Shown piece by piece: positions 23,269 through 34,489 of a stretch of DNA of 64,000 nucleotides. The position numbers and the translations under genes were made by a program. The notes under the pieces were generated by a model. That model had not been told where the DNA came from. It worked only from the letters and a program-made list of their open reading frames with translations, and did no database searches. Position 1 is the stretch's first letter; each line of letters starts with the position of its first letter. This stretch comes from Austropuccinia psidii (lineage: Eukaryota > Basidiomycota > Pucciniomycetes > Pucciniales > Sphaerophragmiaceae): contig JALGQZ010000001.1 in NCBI GenBank assembly GCA_023105745.1, forward strand, positions 41,936,082 to 42,000,081, read 5' to 3'.

Positions 23269-25050
23269 TGTAAGGTGTGGATATGAAACTTTGATTAAAA
23301 ATCAAGTACTTTTCCTGTCCTCAAAATTTGTATAAGGTAAAATTCAGTTAAAAATAGTATGAAATATTATTTTTAAGAGAAAACATGCCAATTTTATTGT
23401 TTATAACTTTATTAGTATAAAACAATAATATTATAAAAATTTATTGTTTTACCAACAATAAAGATTTATCCAAAAAATACTCTACAAGAGATATTTTAAG
23501 GCTACAAAAGAAATTTCTTCAAGAGCAATTTCAATTCGAATTAATTGAGCAAAGAACTGCAAGAAATTAATTAAAGAACAAAGTCTTTAAAAAAATATTA
23601 AAGAGAAAACACGCCCAAAAGTGACCAGAGTGAATTTGGAAACAAAGTGACAAAGTTTACAGTGATGAAAGATGCTTTAATTCACTTTTGGGGTGGTTCA
23701 GGGGTAAAAATGATTATAAGAGTTACAAACAATGATTATAATGATTTTTTCACATGGTTAAAAGGATTAAAATGATTAAAAAATGGTGGTTGGAATGTTT
23801 GATTGATTGGTTTAACAGTGTTTAAACTAATTAATAAAAGGAAAAGATTCTAACATGAAGAGAAAAGTGGGGCAAAGAAGACATTCTTTTATAGCCATCA
23901 ATTCTCTTACTCCAAAAGTAAATTTTACTCTTGTCAGTCGTGAAAAACAGTCTGACAACAGAAAAGCCAATTATGGCATCATTGAACCCTGGTTTAGACC
24001 AAAAAGGGCTGGTTCAAGCCATTTTAGACCCTTAAATCAGCCATTACTATAGCAATACCAGGCCTAGAGCCTTCAAAACACGTCAGAATGTGTGTCAGAG
24101 GCGTAGAAACCAGTTAAAACTGTTTTTATTATGTTTGTTCTATCTTAAGGGTAGTTTTACCCTCTTGGCATCATCAATTGAGTCCACAGACCCTGTAACT
24201 CAATTCCAGGCCAAATGTGATGAACTTTTGCATGAATTTTGACATCCCACGCCTGTCAGCAAGGATTTTGGGGGTCTAGCTCCCCCTTAGAGCTGGAGCT
24301 CCTTTCCCCCCCCAAATTTAATCTTTCCAATTTATTTTTCCTTTAATTCCTCATCATGTATTATACTTATAATTTACATATGTAATTCAATTCAATTGTA
24401 CAGTACAATACAGTAATAATTGACACCTCATATGTAAATCAAAGTTCACTTATGTAATACACGCGCACATTTTGACATTTCAATTGAATTCAATTGAAAA
24501 TACTTCAATTCCTCATAACTTCTAAACTAAACACAACACCTCAATTTTAACACAAAAATTGATGCTTAACACCACATGTGGTGTGAATTAAATTAAGGTT
24601 TTGAGGATTTTCAACTTTTGTATTGAAAATACTCAAAACTTAATTTAAGCTTATTTAGAGTTGAGTTACAAGAATTTCACTCAGAGGTGACCCCACCTGA
24701 TTTTTTATGAGGAATCCAATGGTAAAATAAATTTTATGTATTTATTTATTGGATGAAAAGTTATAATAATTTTTATTTAACTTTTTTCCAAATTTATTTA
24801 TTTTTTCACAATTTTGTTAAAATTTCATTTTTACTTAATTTTTTCAAGTATAAATGTAATTTTATACTTACAAAATTCAATGTAGTTATATTTTTAAATT
24901 GTAATTAATTTTTTTATTTTTAATATAATTTCATATTTATATTTTGATTTTTATTTTAATAATATAAATAAATTTATTTTATTTATATTAATATGTTATT
25001 TTTTATATTTGTGCTCTTTTGGGTATATGAAATTACCTCTAAGGCTCACA
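23269..25050 (-). repeat. 3' LTR of element D
   Basis: Plus-strand ends TGTAAGGTGTGG and AGGCTCACA; on the minus strand it starts TGTGAGCCTTAGAGG and ends CACCTTACA. It pairs with 31393-33190. Compared with that copy it lacks about 36 bp near 24170 and has about 25 extra bp (an AATAAATTTATT repeat) near 24965. Internal DNA beside it at 25051-25070 is the polypurine tract. Confidence 0.93.
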
Positions 25051-25070
25051 TTCCCTCCCCCTAAAAAAGA
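25051..25070 (-). other. Polypurine tract of element D
   Basis: Read on the minus strand this is AGGGGGAGGGAA directly against the TGTGAGCC start of the 3' LTR. This is the expected plus-strand cDNA priming site. It lies four bases beyond the integrase stop. Confidence 0.8.
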
Positions 25071-25073
25071 ATA

Positions 25074-26954
25074 TTACTTTGTAATATTGGTGTTTCTAGT
25101 GTTTCTGAATCTCCTGAGGAGTTTGGTAGCTTCTGGTATATCCTTTTCTTCTAACCATTCATCTTCACAAGTTGGGTCACTGTACCTAACAAGGTATTCC
25201 CTTACTTTCTTGGTTCTTAATTTCCTTTCTTTAAGAACTTTGGTTATTTTCTTAGTACCAGATGTCTCAATAGGAGGTATAACTTGGGGAACCTTATTCC
25301 TCAAGGGAAATTTCTCAGCATCACTAGATTTATATGGTTTTATCAAGCTCACTGGAAATGTAGGGTGCTTATTGCTAAGTTCTTCAGATAACTCTACTTC
25401 AACAGCATTTTCTCCATGGAGGGCTTTAATCACAAAAGGTCCTGCAAAGGAGTCTTTCAACTTTTTACATCCTTTGATGTTATTGAAGTTAGTGGTGGAT
25501 ACAAGAACTAGGTCCCCCACTTTGAAATCTGGAGTTGCATGTGATTTATGCCATTTGTCTTTAGCATATGCAAAAGAGTCCTCCATGCACCTTACTGCAT
25601 GCTTTCTAGCTTTGTCTAGCATTCCTTTGAAGCTAGCAGCTGTGGGATGTATTTCAATTAAGTCTTTCCTCAAGGAATCTTGGGGTAACTTGGGGTTCCA
25701 TCCTTTTTCTAGAATAGCAGGAGTCTGATTGGTACTGGCATGGATTGATGTTTTATATGCTAATTCCAGTGCTGGTAACAGAGTACACCAATCATGGGTA
25801 AATCCATCACAATCTTTGAATTCAAGGCCATATGCACAAAATCTTCTCACCATGTCCTCTAAGGTTTGGATCATTCTTTCAGACAGGCCATCAGTTTGTG
25901 GGTGGTAGGCTGTAGAGAAAGACAGTTTAGTGCCAAATAATTGGTGAAGATTTGTCCATAGTGCTGAAGTGAATTTGGGATCTCTATCACTGATGATATT
26001 TGTAAATATTCCAGTCCATGACACTACTCTATTCCATATCAGAAGAGCTGTATCCATGGCTGTATCATCTTTGTGACATGGTAAAAAGATTGGGGTTTTA
26101 CTGAATCTGTCCACAATTACTAGGCAAGCATTATAGATTCTGTCACCTCCTGGTGGTAGGCCAGTTACCCAATCCATATGGACAATTTCCCAAGGTCTGT
26201 TTGGTTCTTGGAGTTTTATCATATTTCCAAGTCTTTTGCCCGTGGATTTATTTGCCTTTTGGCATCTGTCACAGGTTTTGCAATACTCTGAAACATCTCT
26301 CTGCCACATTGGCCACCATATGCAGGTCTTTACTTTTTCCCTTGTTCTGTCTTCAGACAGATGTCCTGAAAAGGGACTATCATGGCATTCTTTTAGTACA
26401 AGATTGACTAATAACCTGTCTACAACTGTCATGACACATGTGTGCTTGGTTCTGTGGTAAATTATACCATCCAGTAGGTGAAATCTTCCTTCATCATAAG
26501 ATTCCCTCCATACTTCATCCAAGGCATGTATAAGAGAGTTGTCTTTACAGTCTTTGTTAAGTAATTGGCATAAGATGCTACAATTCTTATCTTGAGTGTA
26601 ACTACTTCTGACTTCTTCAAAGAAGTGGGTGTTCAAGGCTGTAACACTTATTACTTCTATTGGAATTTGTGGTGAAGCTTTTTCTGGAACATAAGCAGGA
26701 TTATCAATATTATTTGGTAATGGCCATCTGCTTAGTCCATCTGCATTCTTATGAATATTCACATCCTTATGAACAATAGTCATATTGCCTCTGTATTCTT
26801 GTATGGCTATTTGCCATCTGAGCATGTGTCTGTTAGGTGTTTTCATGTTCAAAAGTGATTTGACAGCTGTACAATCTGTTATTACTTCAAAAACACATCC
26901 CTCTAAGAAGTAGTTCAATTTCTCCAAGGCCCAGAAAAGGCACAGACATTCCAT
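25074..26954 (-). CDS. Element D RNase H end, integrase and chromodomain (626 codons, uninterrupted)
   Basis: An open frame directly following a TAG that splits it from the reverse transcriptase. Residues 1-75 are the RNase H remainder ([23 protein letters not shown]). The integrase zinc finger ([14 protein letters not shown]) is at about 205-245. The core has [17 protein letters not shown] and [10 protein letters not shown], giving all three D, D, E residues. A GPY/F-like region ([12 protein letters not shown]) follows, and a chromodomain with VREYLVRY and EDEWLEEKD occupies the last 55 residues or so. It joins cDNA to the host genome, and the chromodomain likely targets heterochromatin. Nothing essential looks missing, so this domain could still work in trans if translated. 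Confidence 0.9.
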   Translation of the reverse strand: MECLCLFWALEKLNYFLEGCVFEVITDCTAVKSLLNMKTPNRHMLRWQIAIQEYRGNMTIVHKDVNIHKNADGLSRWPLPNNIDNPAYVPEKASPQIPIEVISVTALNTHFFEEVRSSYTQDKNCSILCQLLNKDCKDNSLIHALDEVWRESYDEGRFHLLDGIIYHRTKHTCVMTVVDRLLVNLVLKECHDSPFSGHLSEDRTREKVKTCIWWPMWQRDVSEYCKTCDRCQKANKSTGKRLGNMIKLQEPNRPWEIVHMDWVTGLPPGGDRIYNACLVIVDRFSKTPIFLPCHKDDTAMDTALLIWNRVVSWTGIFTNIISDRDPKFTSALWTNLHQLFGTKLSFSTAYHPQTDGLSERMIQTLEDMVRRFCAYGLEFKDCDGFTHDWCTLLPALELAYKTSIHASTNQTPAILEKGWNPKLPQDSLRKDLIEIHPTAASFKGMLDKARKHAVRCMEDSFAYAKDKWHKSHATPDFKVGDLVLVSTTNFNNIKGCKKLKDSFAGPFVIKALHGENAVEVELSEELSNKHPTFPVSLIKPYKSSDAEKFPLRNKVPQVIPPIETSGTKKITKVLKERKLRTKKVREYLVRYSDPTCEDEWLEEKDIPEATKLLRRFRNTRNTNITK

Positions 26955-28227
26955 CTAACTTGCTCCATATCTGGCTTCAGTTGGTTTGATTTGTCTGGAT
27001 ATGAAACATATGGGTCCTTCTACAGGCTTATCATTTATGATCTGAACGTGGTGAAGTGCAGCACCCAGTCCATCCCCTGATGCATCAATATACAGTTTGA
27101 AAGGAAATTTAAAGTCTGGCATCAGTAAGAGTGGAGCAGTGGTCAATGCTTCTCTTAGAGACTCAAAAGCTTTGACTCTGTCAACAGTCATCTCAAACAC
27201 TGTGTCTTTGTCACACAACTTATAAAGTGGTCTTGCTATCGATGCAAAATCTTTAATGTGTTGCCTGTAATATCCTGCAAAACCTAAGAATGACTGAATT
27301 TCCTTCTTATTCTGAGGCATGGGTTTTAACAATACTGCTGCAACTTTGTTTTTGTCAATTCCAAGGGACAAACCAGATACAACATGTCCTAGTGCTTTAA
27401 GTTCTTTAAATACAAAATGACATTTCTTCAAGGAGATTTTCATGTTTAATGATTGAATTTTTGTCAAAACTCTTGATAATCTGAACATGTGCTCCTCCCA
27501 AGTCTTTGAACAGATAATAATGTCATCAATGTAAATGACTAACCATCCCTCTGAGAGTTCTTCAGGGAAGATTTCATTCATCATTCTTTGGAAGTGTGAA
27601 GGTGCATTTTTGATACCAAAGGGCATCCTTAAGTATTCATACACTCCACAATGAACAATAATTCTCAAGTATTTTCTTGCTCTTGGTGTTACCACATTTT
27701 GATGAAATCCTTGAAGGGAATCCATAGTGGTTATATACACTGCTTGAGATATTTGAGTAAGGGCAATTTGGATTTTTGGTATTGGGTATCTGTCTGGGAC
27801 AGTGTTAGTGTTCAGAGCTCTAAAGTACCCAACCATTCTGGATTTTCCATTATGCCACGCCACTATAACTGGTGTAGTTATTTCTACTTCCTCATTGTGG
27901 CCTACTTTTCTTATTACACCAAGGTCCAGAAGTTCTTTGATATGAATTTCTAGAGCTTCTCTTGATTTTGGACTTGCTGGATAAGCAGGTCTTCTTAAGA
28001 GTGGTGGATAAGGTCTCTCAATGTTAAGAATGATGTCAACTTCATGACCAATAATTGCTCCCAGGGGTTCTTTGTCTGTAGCAAATGCTCCTCTGTGGTT
28101 ATACAAAAGGGAAGAAAGTTCATTTTCTTGTTTATCAGTCAGATGAAGGATTATTTCAGCTTCATTTAACTGTTCAGACTTGAATTTCTCTAACTCTAAG
28201 TTGACTGGTGATACTTTGTTTACTGTA
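26955..28227 (-). pseudogene. Element D reverse transcriptase and RNase H start
   Basis: The frame from about 28227 contains the RT N-terminal region ([17 protein letters not shown]), fingers and palm with [23 protein letters not shown], the catalytic YIDDIIICS, and the thumb ([26 protein letters not shown]). The RNase H domain begins with [14 protein letters not shown]. The frame ends in a TAG at 26955-26957 where homologue A reads Gln, a C-to-T change. Upstream, a single-base frameshift near 28230 separates it from the protease. Catalytic residues are intact. It makes the cDNA in the particle. Confidence 0.88.
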
Positions 28228-28306
28228 ATTTGTCTTTTAAATGGTAAAAGGCAAAGTTCTGGCGCTTATTGTCCCCAATTGTAAAGTATCTGTCGTTATT
28301 ATTATT

Positions 28307-29950
28307 TCAATCTATCCCATACATGATTAAATAGTCATTTCCCAATATAAAATGGGTACTAGAGCAATTTTCCATAACAACAAATTCAACTGTGATCCTT
28401 AAATTCCCATTTATGTGTGGGAATATGACATTGGTCTCAAAGATTCCTAATGCATTCATTGGGTTACTTGCACTGTTGAATTTTATACCATCAATTGGTA
28501 ACAATTGGTCTTCAAAATTTGGTACACAAGTCTTAAGAAAAGATTTTCCAACACAAGAGCAGAAGGCTCCTGGGTCAAGCAGAAGTTTGGTGGGCTTGTG
28601 GTCAATAACCACTTCTGTTATACAGGAATTACCAGCTGTATAACCTTTTCCTCTGTTTGGTTTTGTCTTCATAAGTTGTGCATCTTGAACTTTTGATAAA
28701 TCAACTTGACCATTTCTCAATTGTGGTAAGTGGGAATAAGATTCCATGATGTCAAAAGTGGCATTGATATTCTCTATATCCTTTGAAGATTCAGAAAATA
28801 TGGATGACTTATCATCTGAATTGTCTTCAATTATGTCTTCTTTTTCAACATTTGGTCCCTTTTCAATGTCAATTTCATTGATTTTCCCCCTTTTTGGACA
28901 TGTATTGGCTAAATGGGTGGTGCTTTGGAAAATATGGCATTTTCTGACTGTATCTGCAGATTTATATTTAATATTACTAGAATTTTCTTTGGGGATTTTG
29001 TCCACAGAATCTTTCCAAGGTGTATTAAACCTTGTTTTGAGATTCACCCTACTAGAACCAATTTTGGTTCTGGTGGTTACTTCTTCTAGTATATTGATAA
29101 TATCTTCTGCTGAAGATTGTTCAGTAGTCCTGCTTTTGATAGCATGCTCTAAGTCACCTCCACATTGTCTCAGAATTTTCCTATGGATCATAAATTCTGA
29201 CATGTCAGGATATAATGCTGTTAGTATGTCCTTTTGTTGGCAAAACCATGGTAAAGCTTTGTCTTTATCAGAATTAAATTTGGCAGTTTCAAAGGCAGTT
29301 TCAACTTTAAACCTCCAAGCATCATTTGCCCATTTGTTGATGATTTGGGTTTTCCACCAAGTCCAACTCTGGTGTCCATGTGCTTGTCTTATTTTGATGT
29401 ACCATCTGTGAGCTGATCTGGTAAACAAGGTGTTAAACCTGGCTATTACCAATCTGTCTGGTAATTAAAAATCCTCTTTGATCATGTCAATACCTCTAAT
29501 GAACTCCATATGGTCATACTCTCCTTCACCACTGAAGTGAGGCCATTCTTTAAGTTTTGGAACTTCTTTCAAGAGTGCTTGGCCCATTAATGGTTCCAAG
29601 TTATGAAAAGAAGTAGATAATTCATTTTTTAATTGTGAATTATCAGGATCCAATACTTGTGGATTTGAAATTCTTGTGCCCTCATTTTGATTTAGAGGTG
29701 TAGACATTCTTGGTAAGGTATTCAGTATTTGTTCAATGTCATTCATTTTACTGTTGCTACACCTTTGGGAATTTCTGTATTCATGTTGGAAGCTTTGTAT
29801 TAAATTTATTACTTCAATTTTATACATGTCTTCCTTATGTGTCAGTTCTTGCCATAACTCTGTCTGTCTTGTATTATCAGCAGTGACTTGATTCAATTTT
29901 ATTGATAATTTTGATACTTCTTCTTGTGAAGCATCAAAACACTTTTTCAA
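28307..29950 (-). pseudogene. Element D Gag core, zinc knuckle and protease
   Basis: Two frames in the same register (29950-29465 and 29452-28307) are separated by one TAA. The first has a coiled-coil N-terminus and KEWPHFSGEGEYDHMEFI; the second continues the Gag capsid-like region (RWYIKIRQAHGHQSWTWW). A zinc knuckle at about 28910 reads CHIFQSTTHLANTC, where the second Cys of CX2C is Phe. The protease active site reads LLLDPGAFCSCV, with Pro for the Thr/Ser of D-T/S-G, followed by HFILGNDYLIMYGID. These substitutions probably disable RNA binding and maturation. Confidence 0.82.
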
Positions 29951-30030
29951 GGAAATGGTATATGTCTTTACTTCAGTAAATGAATTTGAAATGTCATCAA
30001 GGACTTTCTTGTTATCTGTCTTGATAATAT

Positions 30031-30285
30031 TTATGGCATGTTTAATTCTTTAATAATGGCAGATTGTTCATTTATTTTATTGTTAGAAGAATTATCATTA
30101 TTGGAATTTTTAATTGTTCTTAAAACTTTTTCAAAACACATAAGTGTTTCATTAATTTGGCACAGACTCAGGTTGTTTGTTTTAATGTTGTTACAAATGG
30201 TTTCATTTTTATCAGAAAGATGTTTTTTCACGTCATTTATAGCATTATACAACTCTGGGATGGAATCAAATATGTCAGAAATCAT
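30031..30285 (-). pseudogene. Element D ORF2 start (coiled-coil Gag N-terminus)
   Basis: First in-frame ATG of the -1 frame at 30285-30283. About 84 codons of Asn/Lys-rich helical sequence (IFDSIPELYNAINDVKKHL) lead toward the coiled coil at 29950, but a single-base frameshift near 30040 breaks the link. Element A has the counterpart at 57010-57330. The sequence overlaps the end of ORF1 in a different frame. Confidence 0.5.
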
Positions 30286-30395
30286 TTCTGGAATCTTAAT
30301 CTGGCTTCCTCCTTCTTCTGTAATTCCATCATGGTTCTGGCCATCTGAAATACATTTTCCATGGCATCCTGCTGAATATTTGGGATTATGTAGCC

Positions 30396-31168
30396 CTAGA
30401 TGTAAGGTTTTGGGGCTGGTGCCTTCCCTTTGCCCTTGTTTGGAGTTTGTGGCTGCTTTTTCACATTGGAATTGCTGCTGCTGGCCACTGGGGCTGTTTT
30501 TGGCACTGGTGTGGGTGGTGGAGGGTTGTTTTTCCTCCATTCTAGTGTCAAAAGCATCATGTTTTTCTTCTCCATCAATGGATGCCATCCATTGAGCAAT
30601 TTGCAAGTGTTGGGATGGCCCAAGAATTTTCTTACTGTCAGGTAAGAATTCATGCAATTCTTCCACAGGTCTGCAAGGATCTGGTACTCCTTGAATTGAA
30701 GTGCATTGTTGTATGCACTGTGGCTGGCTTTGTATATGTCCACAGAGGCTTGTTGTGGCAATGTCAGCTCTTTTTGAAGGTAAGATAGTATTATCAGCTT
30801 CAGAATGACCCAATTTTGTTGTTTGGAAGTCATCAACTGACCCTTTTCCTTCTGTACCTGATTGGCTTCTGCCATAATCACGTCTATTACCTTTTTGGGA
30901 GCTGCTTGAGTGGTTGTAGCTGGCTCCTGACCTGGTTTAAGGCATAATTATGGTTAAAAAGGCTTAAAATAGTATTTTTACGTCAAAAACTTACTATTGG
31001 CCAAATGTTTAGCTTTCTGAAGGGTATTACTTATGTCCAAGTTAATCAATTCAGAAGATATTGGTTCAGGTTGGTTATTTTGAGTCACAATAACAGTACT
31101 GGCAGGGATAATGCTGGTTACTGTTGAGGCTGTTTCAATGTTTTCTTGCCTTACCACGTTGTCAGACA
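30396..31168 (-). pseudogene. Element D ORF1, with a spliceosomal intron
   Basis: Exon a (31168-30995) encodes about 58 residues after a TTTTAG acceptor at 31174-31169. A 63-nt intron (30994-30932; GTAAGT donor, CAG acceptor, TTTTAAC inside) follows in phase 1. Exon b (30931 onward) continues the frame: SQEPATTTQAAPKK, VDIYKASHSAYNNALQFKEY, KFLG and NGWHPL, then a Gln/Lys/Pro-rich tail. One in-frame TAG lies just below 30396, after which the frame reads GYIIPNIQQDAMENVF and ends in TGA near 30290. The role is unknown; position suggests a small Gag-like or accessory protein. Element A has the same gene with an intron at the same point. Confidence 0.65.
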
Positions 31169-31371
31169 CTAAAATAATGAAAAAGCCAATTAATTAAGTA
31201 AAAAAAAGGTTATTTCAAAAAAGAAATAAAAATATAAGCCTCACTTATAATATGAAAAAAAAGTTATTTTTTATGGATTTTTTGAATTATAAGTATTTTT
31301 TATATGTTTTTAAATTTTTCAATATAAGAAAAAAGATTTAAAAAGAGTAAAAAAATATGTCACAGGTAAAA

Positions 31372-31390
31372 TATCACGGCTGGGCCCCCA
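31372..31390 (-). other. Primer-binding site of element D
   Basis: Two bases inside the 5' LTR the minus strand reads TGGGGGCCCAGCCGTGATA. It starts with TGG, the complement of tRNA CCA ends. Element A has the same site with three or four changes (44280-44298). The complementary tRNA was not identified. Confidence 0.65.
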
Positions 31391-31392
31391 AA

Positions 31393-33190
31393 TGTAAGGT
31401 GTGGATATGAAACTTTGATTAAAAATCAAGTACTTTTCCTGTCCTCAAAATTTGTATAAGGTAAAATTCAGTTAAAAATAGTATGAATTATTATTTTTAA
31501 GAGAAAACACGCCAATTTTATTGTTTATAACTTTATTACTATAAAACAATAATATTATAAAAATTTATTGTTTTACCAACAATAAAAATTTATCCAAAAG
31601 ATACTCTACAAGAGATATTTTAAGGCTACAAAAGAAATTTCTTCAAGAGCAATTTCAATTGGAATTAATTGAGCAAAGAACTGCAAGAAATTGATTAAAG
31701 AACAAAGCCTTTAAAAAGAATATTAAAGAGAAAACACGCCCAAAAGTGACCAGAGTGAATTTGGAAAAAAAGTGACAAAGTTTACAGTGATGAAAGATGC
31801 TTTAATTCACTTTTGGGGTGGTTCAGGGGTAAAAATGATTATAAGAGTTACAAAAAATGATTATAATAATTTTTTCACATGGTTAAAAGGTTTAAAATGA
31901 TTTAAAAAGGGGGGTTGGAATCTTTTATTGATTGGTTTAACAGTGTTTAAAATAATTATAAAAGGAAAAGATTCTAACATGAAGAGAAAAGTGGGGCAAA
32001 GAAGACATTCTTTTATAGCCATAAATTCTCTTACTCCAAAAGTAAATTTTACTCTTGTCAGTCGTGAAAAACAGTCTGACAACAGAAAAGCCAATTATGG
32101 CATCATTGAACCCTGGTTTAGACCAAAAAGGGCTGGTTTAAGCCATTTTTAGCCATTTTAGACCTTTAAATCAGCCATTACTATAGCAATACCAGGCCTA
32201 GAGCCTTCAAAACACGTCAGAATGTGTGTCAGAGGCGTAGAAACCAGTTAAAACTGTTTTTATTATGTTTGTTTTATCTTAAGGGTAGTTTTACCCTCTT
32301 GGCAACAGCTAAAACTACCCCAGTTGGTATCAAAACCTCATCATCAATTGAGTCCACAGACCCTGTAACTCAATTCCAGGCCAAATGTGATGAACTTTTG
32401 CGTGAATTTTGACATCCCATGCCTGTCAGCAAGGATTTTGGGGGTCTAGCTCCCCCTTAGAGCTGGAGTTCCTTTCCCCCCCCAAATTTAATCTTTCCAA
32501 TTTATTTTTCCTTTAATTCCTCATCATGTATTATACTTATAATTTACATATGTAATTCAATTCAATTGTACAGTACAATACAGTAATAATTGACACCTCA
32601 TATGTAAATCAAAGTTCACTTATGTAATACACGCGCACATTTTGACATTTCAATTGAATTCAATTGAAAATACTTCAATTCCTCATAACTTCTAAACTAA
32701 ACACAACACCTCAATTTTAACACAAAAATTGATGCTTAACACCACATGTGGTGTGAATTAAATTAAGGTTTTGAGGATTTTCAACTTTTGTATTGAAAAT
32801 ACTAAAAACTTAATTTAAGCTTATTTAGAGTTGAGTTACAAGAATTTCACTCAGAGGTGACCCCACCTGATTTTTTATGAGGAATCCAATGGTGAAATAA
32901 TTTTTATGTATTTATTTATTGGATAAAAAGCTATAATAATTTTTATTTAACTTTTTTCCAAATTTATTTATTTTTTCGTAATTTTGTTAAAATTTCATTT
33001 TTACTTAATTTTTTCAATTATAAATGTAATTTTATACTTACAAAATTTAATGTATTTTTATTTTTAAATTGTAATTAATTTTTTATTTTTAATATAATTT
33101 TATATTTATATTTTGATTTTTATTTTAATAATATGTTATTTTTTATATTTGTGGTCTTTTGGGTATATGAAATTACCTCTAAGGCTCACA
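31393..33190 (-). repeat. 5' LTR of element D
   Basis: 1798 bp, the mate of 23269-25050. It carries a 36-bp segment near 32304-32339 (AACAGCTAAAACTACCCCAG) that is absent from the 3' LTR but present in the solo D LTR at 54178-55964, so the 3' LTR lost it. The primer-binding site lies just inside. Confidence 0.93.
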
Positions 33191-33195
33191 CTCAG

Positions 33196-34489
33196 GCCTC
33201 TTGAAGCATTTTTCAAATGGGTGTTTACCACCACAATAATTGCACAAGCCTTCTTTGATCCTCCTCTCCTTTTCAAAACCAATTAATTTATTGTCCTTAT
33301 TGAGGAGAGAAGCATGAGGCTTGTCTTTGGACACTTGAAAATTCTTCCCCTTCTTATTCTTCTTGTGATAAGGCTTCTTTGATGATGAACTTTGAGGTGG
33401 CTGGGAGAAATTGGATCCACTAATGGGGGGCTTCTTCTCTTGATGACTGCCCTTTTCCTTCTGCCTCTCATGGTACCTGGTATCTAATTCCAAGGTGATG
33501 TCCATGAGTTCTTGAAGACTATCAAAATTTCCAGGGTGAGAAGCCAATTGGTAAAACAATCTTGATGCCAAGCCTCTCCTATACACATGAATATAGGCCC
33601 TTTCCCCCCAGTCTCCAATTCTTGACATTAAGCTTCTGAAATCAGCTATGTACAAGGAAACTTGACCACTTTCCCTCATCCTCAAATTGTCCAACTCTTG
33701 CTCAGCTTTTCTGACTTCATTGGGATCACCAAACAGAGTGAATAACTGGGTTTCAAATAACTGCCAGTTATTGAGGAGATAAGAAGGGTCTTCATTGGAG
33801 ATATTTGAGAGGTAAGGTTCAATCCATTTGCCAGCTCTACCAGTAAGAAAAGAAGTTGAGTAAAGCACCTTCTTCCTGTCAGAGAAGAAGTTTGCTGGGT
33901 CATTATGAAAGATTAATTGACAGGATTGAATGAATCCTCTCAATTTATGAGCTTTAGTACCATCAAAAGAATCAGGTGCCTTCATTGATTGAGTCTTGAA
34001 TGCAGGGACTTTTGAAGTGTCCCTTGGGGAAACTGCTTGAGTGAGCTGTCCCATAAACTGAGTCATTTGCTCCATCATCTTGAGGAAATTTGGTTCAGCT
34101 TGAGAGACAGGAGGTTGATTAGAAAGGGCTAGATTTGGAGCCTCAGGAGCTTCAGGAGCACCTGCCACTTCAGTCTCCTCAGATTCTTCCTCTTCCACAG
34201 ACTCCTCCCCCTCCTCATCTTCAGCTTCCCCCAATCTACTTCTAGGCCCTTGAGAAACACCAGGATAACCACCCAATAGTCCAGAGAATGATCTTGATCT
34301 TCTAGACTTCACACCTCCTCTTCTGGAGGGTGCTGCTCCTTCCATTGGTGGTCCTCTGTCCAAATTTGCACTCAGTTGATGAACTGATGGTGTGCGGTCA
34401 AGAGGAGCCCTTGGTGTAGGAGTGAGAACAGATTGATGTCTCTGGGATCTTGTATTCTTGGCTGGTGGGCTATGCTGAACTGGCATCAT
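33196..34489 (-). pseudogene. Element B Gag, open from ATG to the D insertion
   Basis: Starts ATGATGCCAGTT at 34489. About 431 codons are uninterrupted. The N-terminus is basic and Pro/Ser-rich (RAPLDRTPSVHQL; RSFSGLLGGYPG). An acidic Glu-rich segment follows near residue 90-120, then the capsid-like retrotransposon Gag domain (KAPDSFDGTKAHKLRGFIQS, LFGDPNEVRKAEQEL, YIADFRSLMSRIGDWGERA), a Lys/Ser-rich basic stretch, and a zinc knuckle CNYCGGKHPFEKC. It packages the element RNA. Two codons after the knuckle region the frame is cut by element D, and it resumes in register at 23268, showing that B encoded one Gag-Pol polyprotein. This half has no lesion. Confidence 0.88.

Larger units (their letters stand above)
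23269..33190 (-). mobile_element. Ty3/gypsy chromovirus D, full length, inserted in B
   Basis: Flanked by TSD CTCAG (23264-23268 and 33191-33195). LTRs of 1782 and 1798 bp are highly similar, so insertion was recent and later than B. Minus-strand order: 5' LTR, primer-binding site, intron-containing ORF1, ORF2 (Gag, protease, reverse transcriptase, RNase H, integrase, chromodomain), polypurine tract, 3' LTR. About half a dozen stops and frameshifts are present, but long intact segments remain, including a 626-codon RNase H-integrase frame. It is the best-preserved element in the window. Confidence 0.93.

Noticed and set aside
30038..30595. A 185-codon plus-strand frame opposite element D ORF1
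   Set aside because: It is antisense to a conserved retroelement ORF, of hydrophobic shadow composition, with no motif.
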